This document shows, one piece after another, positions 32,881-44,099 of a DNA stretch of 64,000 nucleotides. The stretch is from Macrobrachium rosenbergii (taxonomy: Eukaryota; Arthropoda; Malacostraca; Decapoda; Palaemonidae), in assembly GCF_040412425.1 (NCBI RefSeq), contig NC_089781.1:53793986-53857985 (forward strand), in the 5' to 3' direction. Position 1 is the stretch's first letter, and the number at the start of each line of letters is the position of its first letter. Below the pieces are notes generated by a model. The model was given only the letters and a program-made list of their open reading frames with translations, was not told the DNA's origin and searched no databases. The position numbers and the translations under genes are program-made.

Positions 32881-33631
32881 CTTGCCCTCTTGCCCTCTTA
32901 AGACGAGGTAGGGCCTTACACACAATGCACAGAACCACACACAATGCAAGCAGGACCGGCAATGCTGCAGGCACTGTAAAGAAATGTGCTCAGGATAAAG
33001 CATCATGTAAGCAGTCATTCTGAACAGTTCAAGCAAACATGCGCAATTGCTTTTTCACCCTCGCTACTTCTGTAATACGCTCTTAAATTGATGACGTGTC
33101 CATATCAGCCAAAAAAAAAATGATAGACAACCAGATGTTTCATGACATCTTATGTTACATGCTTTCAAACCAATAGCAGTCGCGAATGCTAACTCTTTCT
33201 CTCACCCCTTTTGCTCTGTGATTGTGTGTGTTTTTTAGTGCAGCATTATATCACGTGTTGCCATTTTTTTTTTTGCCTTGCTTGATTTACTGTGCAGTAT
33301 TTCATTACAAGTTTAGTTGACTCCAAGTTTGATTAGCACTCATCATAAAACGAGAAGATTTTATCACTTTAGATATTTCATTTCTAATTACCGTAAAAAT
33401 ATTTAAAATGCGAATTTGCAAGTGTAGGCAAGAAATGCTGTTTATAACTGAAGCGTTGGTACCACCAGCCAGTGCATGGGCACCCGCAGCATATTTTCCA
33501 AGGGTGGGGGCAAATCTTAATACATAATGGATAGTTGCTGGTATCAAGCAGACATACACTGTTGGCACTTTGAATTAGCAGGTTAATTCCAAAAACAGTA
33601 TCAACACCTGCATTTCTTTAATGAATAAAGC

Positions 33632-33634
<3 letters not shown>
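32881..33634. other. Non-coding sequence
   Basis: No gene, RNA or clear repeat seen. It may include the 5' flank of the Tigger relic. Confidence 0.4.

Positions 33635-33709
<75 letters not shown>
33635..33709. repeat. (TA)n microsatellite
   Basis: About 37 uninterrupted TA units, directly followed by the TGTAAC start of the candidate LTR. Confidence 0.97.
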
Positions 33710-33712
<3 letters not shown>

Positions 33713-34063
33713 AACATGGGAAACCACTTTATAAGCAAACCTAACTCCCAAATAAAATGAAGTATTTTTCATACTGGTGACTAACTGAGGAAGGGCGTGA
33801 GAAACTCAGCCCCTACCTAACTTTCTCTCCATACTCCCCTTTTTGGTGCCTCTTTTATCTTTCCTAAGACTGGTGACTGCTTGAAATACCTCCTTTCAGG
33901 TAAAAGGTGAATGGAGACAAAAGCCTGCTGAAAACCTGCAAGGAAATTTCAGTCCCCCATAAAACCGGACGAATATAGGGAGGCTGGATCATGATCCAGC
34001 TGAGTGGCTGCCATCTTGAACCCAGTTGGCAGATGTTAGCTCCCCTAAATAAGCTTGGGAGGA

Positions 34064-34094
34064 TATAAAAATGGCCCAGCCAGCTGCTTCAGTC
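34064..34094 (+). promoter_or_regulatory. TATA plus initiator core promoter
   Basis: TATAAAA (34,064-34,070) is followed by TCAGTC (34,089-34,094). The A of the initiator is 27 bp downstream of the first T of TATA. This matches the arthropod core-promoter arrangement closely. Confidence 0.6.
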
Positions 34095-34906
34095 TCAGAA
34101 CCCTACCTGGTGTCAGAACTGACGCATACCCCCTTGCAAGCTCCTTCTGCCGACCCATGTGGCTCCTTATGGCTATTCCCATTACCTACCTCCAAGTGTG
34201 ACCCATTAAACTCATCCCTCCATCCCTGGCACATTCTTTTGACAAGCCTGTCCATCGCTACATTGTAAGGTAACATCTTGATTCAAGGTTTCTTTCAAAC
34301 AGTCATGCAACTTAAACCTTTTGACTAAAATTACTTTTCTTTTCTGAAGTGTGTGTGTTCTCACAAAGTCCTGACTCTGTTAGCAACAGCGTGAAGTGTT
34401 AATGTACGCAGCTTGCACCAGAATCGAGTTATCTTGGCACTATATGTGCAACCTCTTGATTCGCTGACATCATTGTAATTCCCATAAATAACCGCTTGCA
34501 TTTTTCTAATTGCAGATGGTGCCATGAGCTGTGGCAACAACTGCTTGTCTTGTGCTTCTTGCAGTGACATCCCCACTGCCCTTGTATCACCGGGGCCCCT
34601 TTCAAGAGGATTCCCCATTTATTCAATACTTGAACAAGTGCTTTATTATTTAATCCTGAGGCAGAATATAATTTCCCTGCCTATCGTTCCCCAGTCTTCT
34701 GATTGACAGGATTAATTGTAAATATATTCCATTTAAAGTAACCCTAAGTGCTTATCTACAACAATTCCTTGTTGAAATAAGCTTTCAGCCCAACTGTTTT
34801 CTTATTAGGGTACTCACTGACCAAGATATTGCAGTCAGCTAAGCAAGGAGTAATAGTAATTCCCCTGGACTTCAGCCAGATCCCCTGATTTGTTCCCTGA
34901 GCAAGG

Positions 34907-34912
34907 AATAAA
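34907..34912 (+). terminator. AATAAA polyadenylation signal of the candidate LTR
   Basis: AATAAA lies about 30 bp before the presumed LTR end. It is a short motif, supported only by its context. Confidence 0.35.
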
Positions 34913-34949
34913 GTAAGTAGGTCAGTACTAATACCCTAAAAGTGGTGCC

Positions 34950-36365
34950 CAGTGCTCAAGATCACAATCTGCATCATTGCAAAGAACTTTCTTGCAATGT
35001 GCAGTCCCAGCCAGTAGCATTCGCTAAAGCTGGGTGTGAGATTAGAAATGAATCTGATAAGGTAAATCCTAAAATAAGTACAAGCAAACAAGTTTCCACA
35101 GCATAAGTATAGTGTTATTATTTTTAGCTTATCATAGGTGCAAATAAAATCGTGACTGTTAACAGTGTTAGGAAACAATAGGTCACGTGCATGCTAACAA
35201 GATTTTTCATAGTGAAGAAAGAGTGTATTTTCCAAAACATAAGCTTTGTGACTAACTCATGGTAGTCTGCATTTCTTAACTTCTAGGTAACTAGGCAGTG
35301 GAGTACGAATATAAATGATAAAGAAAGGAATAGTGCGCGTATTTCCTCCATGTGCTCTGGACAATTTGTTGTCCAAGAATTAGCTAGGCTACATTAAATT
35401 CGGGCTGCGAATTATCGGTTGAGTATACCTCTCTTTCTCTCTCTTGCTGCAACGTAGCAAAAGCGTTAGGTTTTCTTAAAAATCCTGTTTAAAATTTTAA
35501 ATAATTATTTTGTGTCCAAGAGAAAAATAATTTAATTTGCAGATATGTGAACCATTGTCAACCTCGAAATCATTGCCTTTTGACTGCCATTTAACTATAA
35601 ATAATCGAGCAAATTTCTATGTATTCATAAATCCTGAGTCTGCAAGCCGGAAAACCCATTCCAATAGCGTTCATCTTTTTCAGAACTTTTCACATGAGAT
35701 TTTGCTCAAAACAAACAGCATGTGTTTCACCCATCTGTACCCCCTCCTGGTCAAAAACAATGCATGAATGCATGCACCATTTTGTCAATAACCGTAGTAT
35801 TTAGTCATGTGCCTTTCAGGCAAGAATTCTTAAGTAGAGTAAATACATCGCGGACCTGACCATAGGAAAAATATTCAACCCGTGCATGATAGTTGTAAGC
35901 ATTTTGTACTCGTCATATTAGGGAGAATTTAATTGTTTCGTCTCGGCACTGAGATTTAAAACAGCATCATATTATTTGCGTTTGGTTACTTTAGCACAGG
36001 TTGCTCAGTTATTGTTGCCAAGTAGGACGTGTGTTCCCGAAACTTTTGCAAGCATAATACACTCATCTGTGCCAACGATAGGTGTTTCTCAGCGTAATAA
36101 ATCCCTTCAATTACGAATGGCCACATTCTGTGGACGCGCTATATTCATTCCTTTGAGAATCTTAACACTCAAGAACATGCTAGAGTTGTCCCTTACGAAC
36201 CTTTACCAATTAAGTATCATCTTACTTTGTTTTATACTCATTAAATGCTGCTTAATATCATTTTCTTAGAAAGTAAAATTATTACTGGTGTCGGCAGCAT
36301 AACTTAATTCTGCAAAGTAGAGTAAAGGTTATAAGTGGATTCTTTCTCAGAGATATTACATTTTT
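34950..36365. other. Non-coding sequence
   Basis: No gag-pol or host gene is visible, only short unsupported open segments (35,537-35,767; 35,976-36,269). Nothing recognisable. Confidence 0.4.
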
Positions 36366-36370
36366 GAGTT

Positions 36371-37505
36371 CTAAGAACCCATTACACTCTTCAAGCTATT
36401 AGTTACTTTCATTTAAGAGCCCTTTCTCCTAACAATTTATTAAGCACGTTCACATAAGAACCCATTACGCTCTTCAGGCTAGTAGTTACTTTAAGAGCCC
36501 ATTCTTCGAACAATTTATTAAGCATGTTCACCTAAGAACCCATTACACCCTTCAAGCTACTAGTTACTTTCATTTAAGAGCCCGTTCTTCGAACAATTTA
36601 TTAAGTACCTTCACCCAAGAACCCATACTGCTCTTCATGCTACTAGTTACTTTCTTTCAAGAGTCCGTTCTTCAAACAATTTATTGATTACATTCACCTA
36701 AGAACCCATTACGCTCTTCAAGCTACTAGTTACTTTCATTTAAGAGCCTTCTCTTATAACAATTTATTAAGCACGCTCACATAAGAACCCATTACGCTCA
36801 TCAGGCTACTAGTTACTTTCATTTAAGAGCCCATTCTTCGAACAATCTAATAATTATGTTCACCTAAGAACCCATTATGCTCTTCAAGCTACTAGTTACT
36901 TTCATTTAAGAGCCCATTCTTTGAACAATCTATTATGTTCACCCAAGAACCCATTATGTTCTTCCAGCTACTGATTACTTTCATTTAAGAGCCCGTTCTT
37001 TGAACAGTCTATTAATTACGTTCACCTGAGAACCCATTATGCTCTTCAAGCTACTAATTACTTTCATTTACTAGCCCGTTCTTCAAACAATTCATTAAGT
37101 ACCTTCACCTAAGAACCCATGTTGCTCTTCAAGCTACTAGTTACTTTCTTTTAGAGCCTGTTCTTCAAACAATTTATTAAGTACACATTCACCTAAGAAA
37201 CCATTACTCTCTTCAAGTACTAGTTGCTTCATTTAAGAGCCCTTCGAACAATCTAATAATTACATTCACCTAAGAACCCATTACTCTCTTCAAGCTACTA
37301 GTTACTTTCATTTAAGAGCCCATTCTTCGAACAATCTATTACGCTGTCCTAAGAACCCATTACGTTCTTCAAGCTACTAGTTACTTTCATTTAAGAGCCC
37401 GTTCTTCGAACAATCTATTGATTACGTTCACCTAAGGACCTATTATGCTCTTCAAGCTACTAGTTACTTTCATTTAAGAGCCCGTTCTTCGAACAATCTA
37501 TTAGG
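36371..37505 (+). repeat. Minisatellite, about 83-bp unit, about 14 copies
   Basis: CTAAGAACCCATTACGCTCT, then TTCAAGCTACTAGTTACTTT, then CATTTAAGAGCCCGTTCTTC and GAACAATCTATTAATTACGT repeats with an 82-86 bp period. Some units have lost a few bases. The array stops within AACAATCTATTAG at about 37,505, where the gypsy element begins. Confidence 0.95.
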
Positions 37506-37508
37506 TAT

Positions 37509-38455
37509 GTGGCAAATTGGCTTCTTACTCCAACTAAATCACTGCCCTTTTCACCACTGGGAAGACCATGGGGCTCAAGGGCCAAGAACTGCTGGATTGG
37601 GTCAATAAAAAGGAGAAGGAAAGAGAAGTCAAGGAAGGGCGAGAAAGGCAGGAAAGAGGAGGCAAAGAAGGCGAGAAAGGCAGGAAAGAGAAGCCAAGGA
37701 AGAGTTGAGAAAGGCAAGAAAGATTAGCTAAGGAAGAGTGAGACAGGCAAGAAAGGCTGGCTAGGGAGGAGAAAGATCATGCCCATGAATTTGCCCTGGC
37801 CACCCAAGGGGTCCATAGCCCTGCAACCACGACTTCACTGTCCTCTATCACTGCCACCAGCTCCATGATGCCAAAATGTGATGACCCGGGGCCTGAGGCC
37901 TGGCTTGACCCAAGTGGAAGGGTCTCAGGAATATCAGCCCCAGCCATGAAATCTCTAGTACTTCTGTCAGAAAAATCTGGAGAAGGGCCAAGAAACTGCG
38001 TTCAGCTCAAATCCTGTTAACCCAGACCATGGAAATCTTGGAAGTCCGAAAGGCCATAATTAAGGTCCTACAGGCTGCAGGTAAGAACAACGTTGAAGGG
38101 AACACTCGAAGGAGGCAGGTCAAACATGGGCTGACTGGGCATGCCATAATTCCCGAGCTCTCAAGTGGTGGCTAGAATCGAGGACTTCCTACACTACACC
38201 CCTCTAGCACTCACTCCTTACCTCTGTGATAGGAACCCTCTGATGCTAGATGAGTGCTGCCGTTTGGCAGACCACTGGGACACTCACCATCCTAGAGCCA
38301 GTTCCTGGGGCCATAAGATTTGGCCCTCTGCTCCTACCTCTGGTCAGACACCACCCAGGAATGGACACCCTCACAGGAAGCCCAAATGCAGCCACTGCAA
38401 AAGGATGGGGCATTCCACAGAACAGCGCCTCCTGAAAGGGGGAAAGATGCTCTAA
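37509..38455 (+). pseudogene. Gag-like region of the gypsy element
   Basis: A charged, Lys/Glu/Arg-rich N-terminal segment (37,580-37,780) precedes PKCDDPGPEAWLD (about 37,870), which looks like the start of a gypsy capsid region. Most of capsid is deleted. SGQTPPRNGHPHRKPKCSHC and KRMGHSTEQR (38,341-38,430) form a zinc knuckle in which the last Cys is Arg. Stops lie at 37,717 and 37,740 among others. Confidence 0.6.
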
Positions 38456-38539
38456 GCGCCCTAAACCAAGGGTGGTCCACATGGCCGTCAGTTCACAGAA
38501 GACTGCAGCCTAAATCGGCCTTGGTGGCTCCACGCCCCC

Positions 38540-39035
38540 TCGAAAACTGTCCAACGTTGTAGACACAGGCTCCGAGGTGAGCCTCATGATCAGGGATCAT
38601 GTGCCTTCCTGTGTCACCATCCGCGAGGGATGGATGAGAATCTGCTGGGTAAATGGGGACGTAAAAGACCTCCCCACGGTACATCTCAGGGTCACCTTTG
38701 GTGGTGCCTCCCATGAGAGGGAGCATCTCTTTGGAGTCGCCAAATCCCTCCGCACAGGATGCCCTCTGCTGTTAGGACAAGACTTCGTCCAGTGGAGGGA
38801 TACCTTAATACTATTACGATGTATGACAGCCCAGATCCCTGAAGAACACAAGCAGGAGGACTCTCTCCCAGATGCCGATCTGCTCCCAGCTGATCTCAAC
38901 CTTGCAGCAGTGCCATGGCTGCATGACCAGCCTGGCACTCTCCAAGACCTACCTAATGCTGAACAGGCTGCTGCCCTCCTCATCATGAGGGCAGATGCGA
39001 CCCTGCCTACCCTGAGCCAAGAACAGCTCATCTGA
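38540..39035 (+). pseudogene. Aspartic protease region of the gypsy element
   Basis: VVDTGSEVSLMI (38,557-38,592) has the DTG-type catalytic triad (DTG). LLLGQDFVQW (38,768-38,797), the usual protease C-terminal motif, lies about 65 residues later. An open linker continues to a stop at 39,033. The protease would process gag-pol polyprotein. Confidence 0.75.
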
Positions 39036-40285
39036 GCACAGTTGGAAGACGCCACCCTATGGCGCCATTGCTCGGAAGCTGCTACTTCTGAGGAGCTAAA
39101 GGACCTGGTGAAAGACGACTTCCTATTGGACGAAAAGGTACTATACCTGGTAACCCGGGGAAGGAGCGAGCCTGCTCATATCCTCCACCAGCTGTCCCTG
39201 CATCAAGACCTCCTCTGTTTGGGACACGACAGCTTCAGCAGGCACTTCTGGGTAAACTGGACAACTCGAGCCATAGAGGGCAAATTCTACTGGCCTAACC
39301 TGAGGAAGTCCATTAAGGCTTTTGTAGCCTCTTGCTCGATGTGCCAGACCTCTGGAAACCGGAATGAAGTCATCCCTAAAGCTCCCCTCCGGAACATCCC
39401 CTCAGTAGGCATTCCTTTCCAAGACATAGTACTGTAAATGACTACTACACACCCCAGGGGCAGATTTCAAGCAAGACAGGAAACAACCACTGCCTGATAA
39501 TCATAGATCGTTTCACTAGGTACCCAGAAGCAATACCCATCAGGAGTGCGAACTTGAAGAATGCTGTGAAAGCCCTCCTTCAGTTCTCCTGCCGTTTCAG
39601 GTTCCCAGCCGCCATTCAGAGTGAAGAAGGGCGTCATTGTATGTCCAAGAAGTTCAGGGATGGCATGGCCAACCATGGCATTAGGCAACTTGATATCGAC
39701 CCCTTGTCATCCTGAGAGCCAAGGAATAATGGAACATTTTCACCAAATCCTGGGCTCCACGCTGACGAAACTTGAAACCAAAGGAGGCACTACCTGGGAG
39801 GAGAACCTGCCCTACGCCCTTTTTGCTATCTGGCAACGCTCCCGCTGAAACCTTGGGTTGCAGCCCATTGGAGCTCCTGTATGCTCACTCAGCTGGGGCC
39901 CTCTCAACATCCTGTATGAGGCCTGCACTGAACCAGCGAGGGCAAACTGGGAAGAAAGACACCAATACACAGGAACCTCTGGTGTGTGGGCAGTCATGCA
40001 GGTGACAGAAGCCACTTCTCAAGAGCAGGTCAAGATCAAATCTGACGAGAAGTCCTGAGCGCGGTCTTTCAGTATTGGTGACCAGGTCCTGGTCCTGTGG
40101 ACAGGAGCCACTCGGCTTCTAGAAACTCGATTTACAGGCCCGCACAAACAATTGGCAAACGGGGGACCCGCAATTACCAAGGCAGTTGTGGGAAGAGGCA
40201 AGCGAAATGGTTCCATATAAACCTCTTAAAACCATATGTGTACAGAGAGGCTCAGGACCCAGAGGGGCACCCTCCCATTTCATGA
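39036..40285 (+). pseudogene. Integrase of the gypsy element (zinc-binding, core, GPY/F module)
   Basis: The zinc-binding domain is GHDSFSRHFW (two His, near 39,220) plus CSMC (39,336). The core follows in other frames: IIIDRFTRYPEAIPI (39,501-39,545), then FRFPAAIQSEEGR, where the second catalytic Asp (usually QSD or QTD) is Glu, and HPESQGIMEHFHQ (39,708-39,746) with the Glu present. The C-terminal GPY/F-like module is GDQVLVL...RFTGPHKQL (40,078-40,150), ending in INLLKPYV (about 40,220-40,245). The RT leader follows at once. Confidence 0.8.
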
Positions 40286-40289
40286 GCTC

Positions 40290-41700
40290 TCACTGGCACC
40301 ATCACTACGATGCTGCTGCCCTCAACAAACTCGGAGGTGCTACACAATTTACAGGACACCACTCCGTTGCTAGAAGAGCACCACAAAGAAGCGGTCTACC
40401 AGCTGCTTCACGCACACCAGCAGGTTATTCAAGACCGTCTCGGGTGCACTGACGTCGTGCAACATACCATCCACCTGTGGGGCCGGTTCTCACCCATAGC
40501 CCAAGGATACTACAGAGTCAACCCCAACAAGAGTCAGCACATACAAGAACAAGTTGAGCTGCAATTAAAGCTTGGACTCATCGAAGTGAGCCATAGTGAA
40601 TGGTCCTCCCCGGTCGTCTTGGTACCTAAGGAGGGGAGGGGTGACAGGCTGTGTATAGACTTCAGAAAGTTGAATGAATTCACAAAGCCTGAGCCTTACC
40701 CTCTCTCATGGATCGAGGCATGCCTGGACAACCTGGAGTGCTCCATAGCTAAGCAAGATAAACCTCGAGAAAGGATATTAGCAGGTGCCCCTGTCGGAGG
40801 AGTCGCGCCCTCTTACTGCCTTCGTCACTCTCACTGGACTTTTCCAATTCAAAGTGATGCCCTTTGGTCTTAAAAATTCCCCAGGAAACAAAAATTCCCT
40901 GAGTTGTTTCCCAAGGCTGATGAATAGGGTCCTAGTTGAAATAGAGAATTGTGTCATCTACTTGGACAAAGTGACCTATGCACACACTTGGGAGGAGCAC
41001 ATGCAGATCCTTGACCAAATCTTCACAGCCCTCAGAAAAGCCAGTCTGGTCGTCAACCTCAAAAAATGCCAGTTTGGAGTGGCAGAGATAACATACCTCA
41101 GTCACCGGGTGGGGAACGGACAGCTGATGCCGAAAGATGCCAACATCTGTGCCATAAGGGACATGCTTTATCCAGAAACAAAGAGGGAGGTGCAGTGATT
41201 TATTGGCTGGGTCCAGTATTTCAGGCGGTTCATACCAAGTTTCGCTGACGCCATGGCCCCTATCATTAACCTCTTCCGAAGGAGACAGCCTTTCTGATGT
41301 ATGCCCAAGTGCGAAAGGGCATATGATCATCTTAAGGCAGTCTTGATCAACCAACCCTTGACTACGACCGGCCTTTTTATATGGTGGTTGATGCCAGCGA
41401 CACTGGCATTGGGGCTGTCAAGTTTTAAGAGAAAGATGAGGTCAGGCTATTCAAAAAAGCTCAACTCTGCTCAGACGAGGTATAGCACCATCGAAAAAGA
41501 GCTGCTGGGCATGATCCTAGCCATGAAGCAATTTGAGTCGTATCACATGGATCATAAATTCCTGCTAACTGTCATCAATCATAACCCCCTTACGTATCTT
41601 ACTACTTTCAGGGACCAGAACAAGCGCCTCTTGCATTGTTGTATCAACCTCCAGGAGTATAACTGGAGGATTGAACACATAAAAGGGAGCAATTAACAAG
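40290..41700 (+). pseudogene. Reverse transcriptase and RNase H of the gypsy element
   Basis: The leader VVQHTIHLWG and GYYRVNPNK precedes SEWSSPVVLVPKEG (40,595-40,640) and LCIDFRKLNEFTKP (motif A region, 40,652-40,693). After a frame change come FQFKVMPFGLKNSPG (from about 40,847) and CVIYLDKVTYAHTWEEH (YLDD changed to YLDK, about 40,952-41,000). LVVNLKKCQFG follows. RNase H remains from about 41,370 (VDASDTG frame-shifted) to IEKELLGMILAMKQFESY (41,491-41,545) and DQNKRLLHC. Ends about 41,700. Inactive. Confidence 0.85.
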
Positions 41701-41980
41701 ATTGCGGATGTCCTACCAAGGCATCAAGACTAACAATTCTGTTCGTAAGTTGCTTGTTGAAGTGCTGTGCAAGGCTCCAACGAGTTTGATCCCTCAAAAG
41801 AGTAAGATACTTCCTTCCTTGTTGCTATCCTTTCCCTGTAATGTGAATCCCGAGTCCCTGACTCAGCAAACCCGTGAGCTTATGCACCTAGTTGTATTCA
41901 TTGTACTTAGCTTCGTGCCACAAGACACCCGTGTTGTTAGTGCCTCGTCTGGCACCACGTCTTGCACGCATGCACCATTA

Positions 41981-42095
41981 ACACACACTCATTCACTGAC
42001 GTAAGCCCGTATGTAGGGGCAAGGTGGGGAACTTGCCCCCTTTGAAATCCTGAAGAAATTATACATGCATATATATATATATATATATATATATA

Positions 42096-42138
<43 letters not shown>

Positions 42139-42215
42139 GGATTTCTAAAAACAAAGTGCCCACCCTCTTACCTACATTGCAGGCGTGCAATTCAGTGAAT
42201 GAGTGTGTGCATACA
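41981..42215. repeat. Foldback (hairpin) element with a (TA)n core
   Basis: The left arm, ACACACTCATTCACTGA to TTTGAAATCCTGAAGAAATT (41,982-42,062), is mirrored by AATTTTCAGGATTTCTAAAA to TCAGTGAATGAGTGTGT (42,131-42,208). The arms are about 85 bp and imperfect. TA-rich sequence (42,066-42,130) forms the centre. Confidence 0.85.
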
Positions 42216-42439
42216 TCTGTACCCTACACATACGATTGCGTTTATCTTTTGGTTTGTAAAAATAAAAAAATGAGATATACAGCAAGAATATAAATGAGAA
42301 AAGCTTAAAATATGAATAAAAAAGTGAAGGAGCATGTGTGTTACTGCATAGGTTTCAAAGTAAGCAATACCTCAGTTGTTGTGCTCTCTCTCTCTCTCTC
42401 TCTCTCTGTATGCCATATCTATTCTACATTTTTTTTCTT

Positions 42440-42735
42440 GGTATAGTAGTTCTTCATTTGAGGGGTGGGTAGAGCTCTCGGCTAGCACACTGCTGGCCCA
42501 GCGTTCGACTCTCCGACTGTCCAGTGAAGAATTAGAGGAATTGATTTCTGGTGATCGAAATTCATTTCTCGTTATAATGTGGTTCGGATTCCACAATAAG
42601 CTGTAGGTCCTATTGCTAGGTAACCAGTTGGTTCTTAGCCACGTAAAATAAATCTAATCCTTTGGGCCAGCCCTAGGAGAGTTGTTAATCAGCTCAGTGG
42701 TCTAGTTAAACTAAGATATACTTAACTTTTTTCTT
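42440..42735 (+). mobile_element. tRNA-derived SINE
   Basis: TGGGTAGAGCTC (A box, about 42,465) and GCGTTCGACTCTCC (B box, about 42,501) have the spacing of an RNA polymerase III internal promoter. A body with TTCTGGTGATCG and GTTCTTAGCCACGTAAAATA and a conserved tail AATCCTTTGGGCCAGCCCTA follow, ending in a T-rich run after ACTTAAC. No protein. Resembles decapod SINEs I recall. Confidence 0.85.
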
Positions 42736-42996
42736 TGTTATAGTACAGTATTATACATATTTAATGAAATGTGGAAAAATCAAGCATAAAAACAAGAAAC
42801 CTAACAAGCTGTAGCAAGTTCACCAGCAAATGAGTGTGTAAATACGTACACAATTGTGTTTATCGTTGGGTTTGTAAAAATTTTAAAAATGAGAAAATAC
42901 AGTAAAAGTATAAATGAGAATAGCATGAAATATAAATGAAAAAGTGAAGGAGTATGTATGTTACTGTACTAGGTTCGATGTAAATATACCGTAGTT

Positions 42997-42998
<2 letters not shown>

Positions 42999-43060
<62 letters not shown>
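42999..43060. repeat. (CT)n microsatellite
   Basis: About 31 uninterrupted CT units. On the opposite strand they give a false Arg-Glu repeat peptide. Confidence 0.97.
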
Positions 43061-43063
<3 letters not shown>

Positions 43064-43145
43064 ATAATGTATATATATTAATAAAATATGAATTACTGTA
43101 TCAAAAACATAAAAACACACAAGAAAACAAGCTCTAGCAAGTCAG

Positions 43146-43446
43146 ATGTCTACCTAGCCCTCTTCACCCATCCAACACTGCATTCCCAACCCCTGCCAGC
43201 CAGGGAAACAGCTACCCAGCTCCACCCACCTTCCAGAACAACCCCCCTTCTTTAGGTGAGTTCCTCTTCACAGCCTTACTGCTCCCCCTCTCCCAGCCAT
43301 CCAACCTACCCCTCACCATGGAAACTTTTTGGGCTGTCCCCCCTGAAACCCTTTTTCTAATTCTGTTTATGGTGTAATCAGTGTTATAACATTTTACTGA
43401 AGAGATATACAGTGTGCCAACCATCCAGAGAGTATGTTTTCCAAAT
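43146..43446. other. Non-coding sequence
   Basis: About 300 bp, C-rich in its first half (43,150-43,350). No gene or repeat recognised. Confidence 0.4.
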
Positions 43447-43806
<360 letters not shown>

Positions 43807-44099
43807 ATCAGAAAGCTACGGCGATCGCCAGAGGTTAATAATGAGACCAAGGGGACAAGAAGAATAGTTGAGCCAAGTTTTCATGCTTGTTCACCATTTG
43901 CACTTTTCCTCATTTTGCGTAGCCACTGCTCCACTATTGCTGCTAAAATAGTACAACAAATATTAAAAATAGCAGCAAATAAAATTTGAGGGTGAAGATT
44001 ACACTCAAAAAAAATAAAATATTAGGCCAAAAATAGAGAGTTAAGACCCAATGTCCTAAAAAACCACTGCAATGTCAAAATTGCAGTAAAATGTACACA

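Larger units (their letters stand above)
33710..34940 (+). repeat. Candidate LTR (solo or 5' LTR) with promoter, polyA signal and primer-site-like end
   Basis: It begins TGTAAC at 33,710, has a TATA box at 34,064 and an initiator at 34,089, and an AATAAA at 34,907. It ends about 34,940, just before AGTGGTGCCCAGTG, which resembles a primer-binding site. The order U3, R, U5, PBS is as expected for an LTR of about 1.2 kb. The right edge lacks a clean CA, no second copy lies in the window and no gag-pol follows, so it could instead be a host promoter region. Confidence 0.4.
37506..41720 (+). mobile_element. Ty3/gypsy-type retrotransposon with integrase upstream of RT (Gmr1-like order), decayed
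   Basis: All parts lie on the plus strand in the order gag, protease, integrase, RT, RNase H. In most Ty3/gypsy elements the integrase follows RNase H. LTRs were not found on either side; a minisatellite abuts the left and a foldback repeat the right. There are numerous frameshifts and stops, and catalytic residues are substituted in the integrase and RT. Confidence 0.85.
42216..43145 (+). repeat. Two tandem copies of a (CT)n-containing unit, the first split by a SINE
   Basis: GTGTTTATCGTTGGGTTTGT-type sequence, an AAGTGAAGGAG(C/T)ATGT block and a (CT)n array occur at 42,235-42,407 and again at 42,857-43,060. A matching tail (AACAAGC...TAGCAAGT) lies at 42,806-42,822 and 43,125-43,143. The SINE at 42,440-42,735 lies inside the first unit. 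Confidence 0.75.

Noticed and set aside
36371..37505. CRISPR-like array
   Set aside because: The repeats are contiguous 83-bp units with no spacers, in a eukaryotic context; this is a minisatellite.
39467..39688. Minus-strand open segments within the gypsy element (also 38,597-39,055)
   Set aside because: Antisense shadows of protease and integrase.
42465..42515. A functional tRNA gene
   Set aside because: A and B boxes are present, but the sequence does not close into a cloverleaf by eye and continues into a SINE body.
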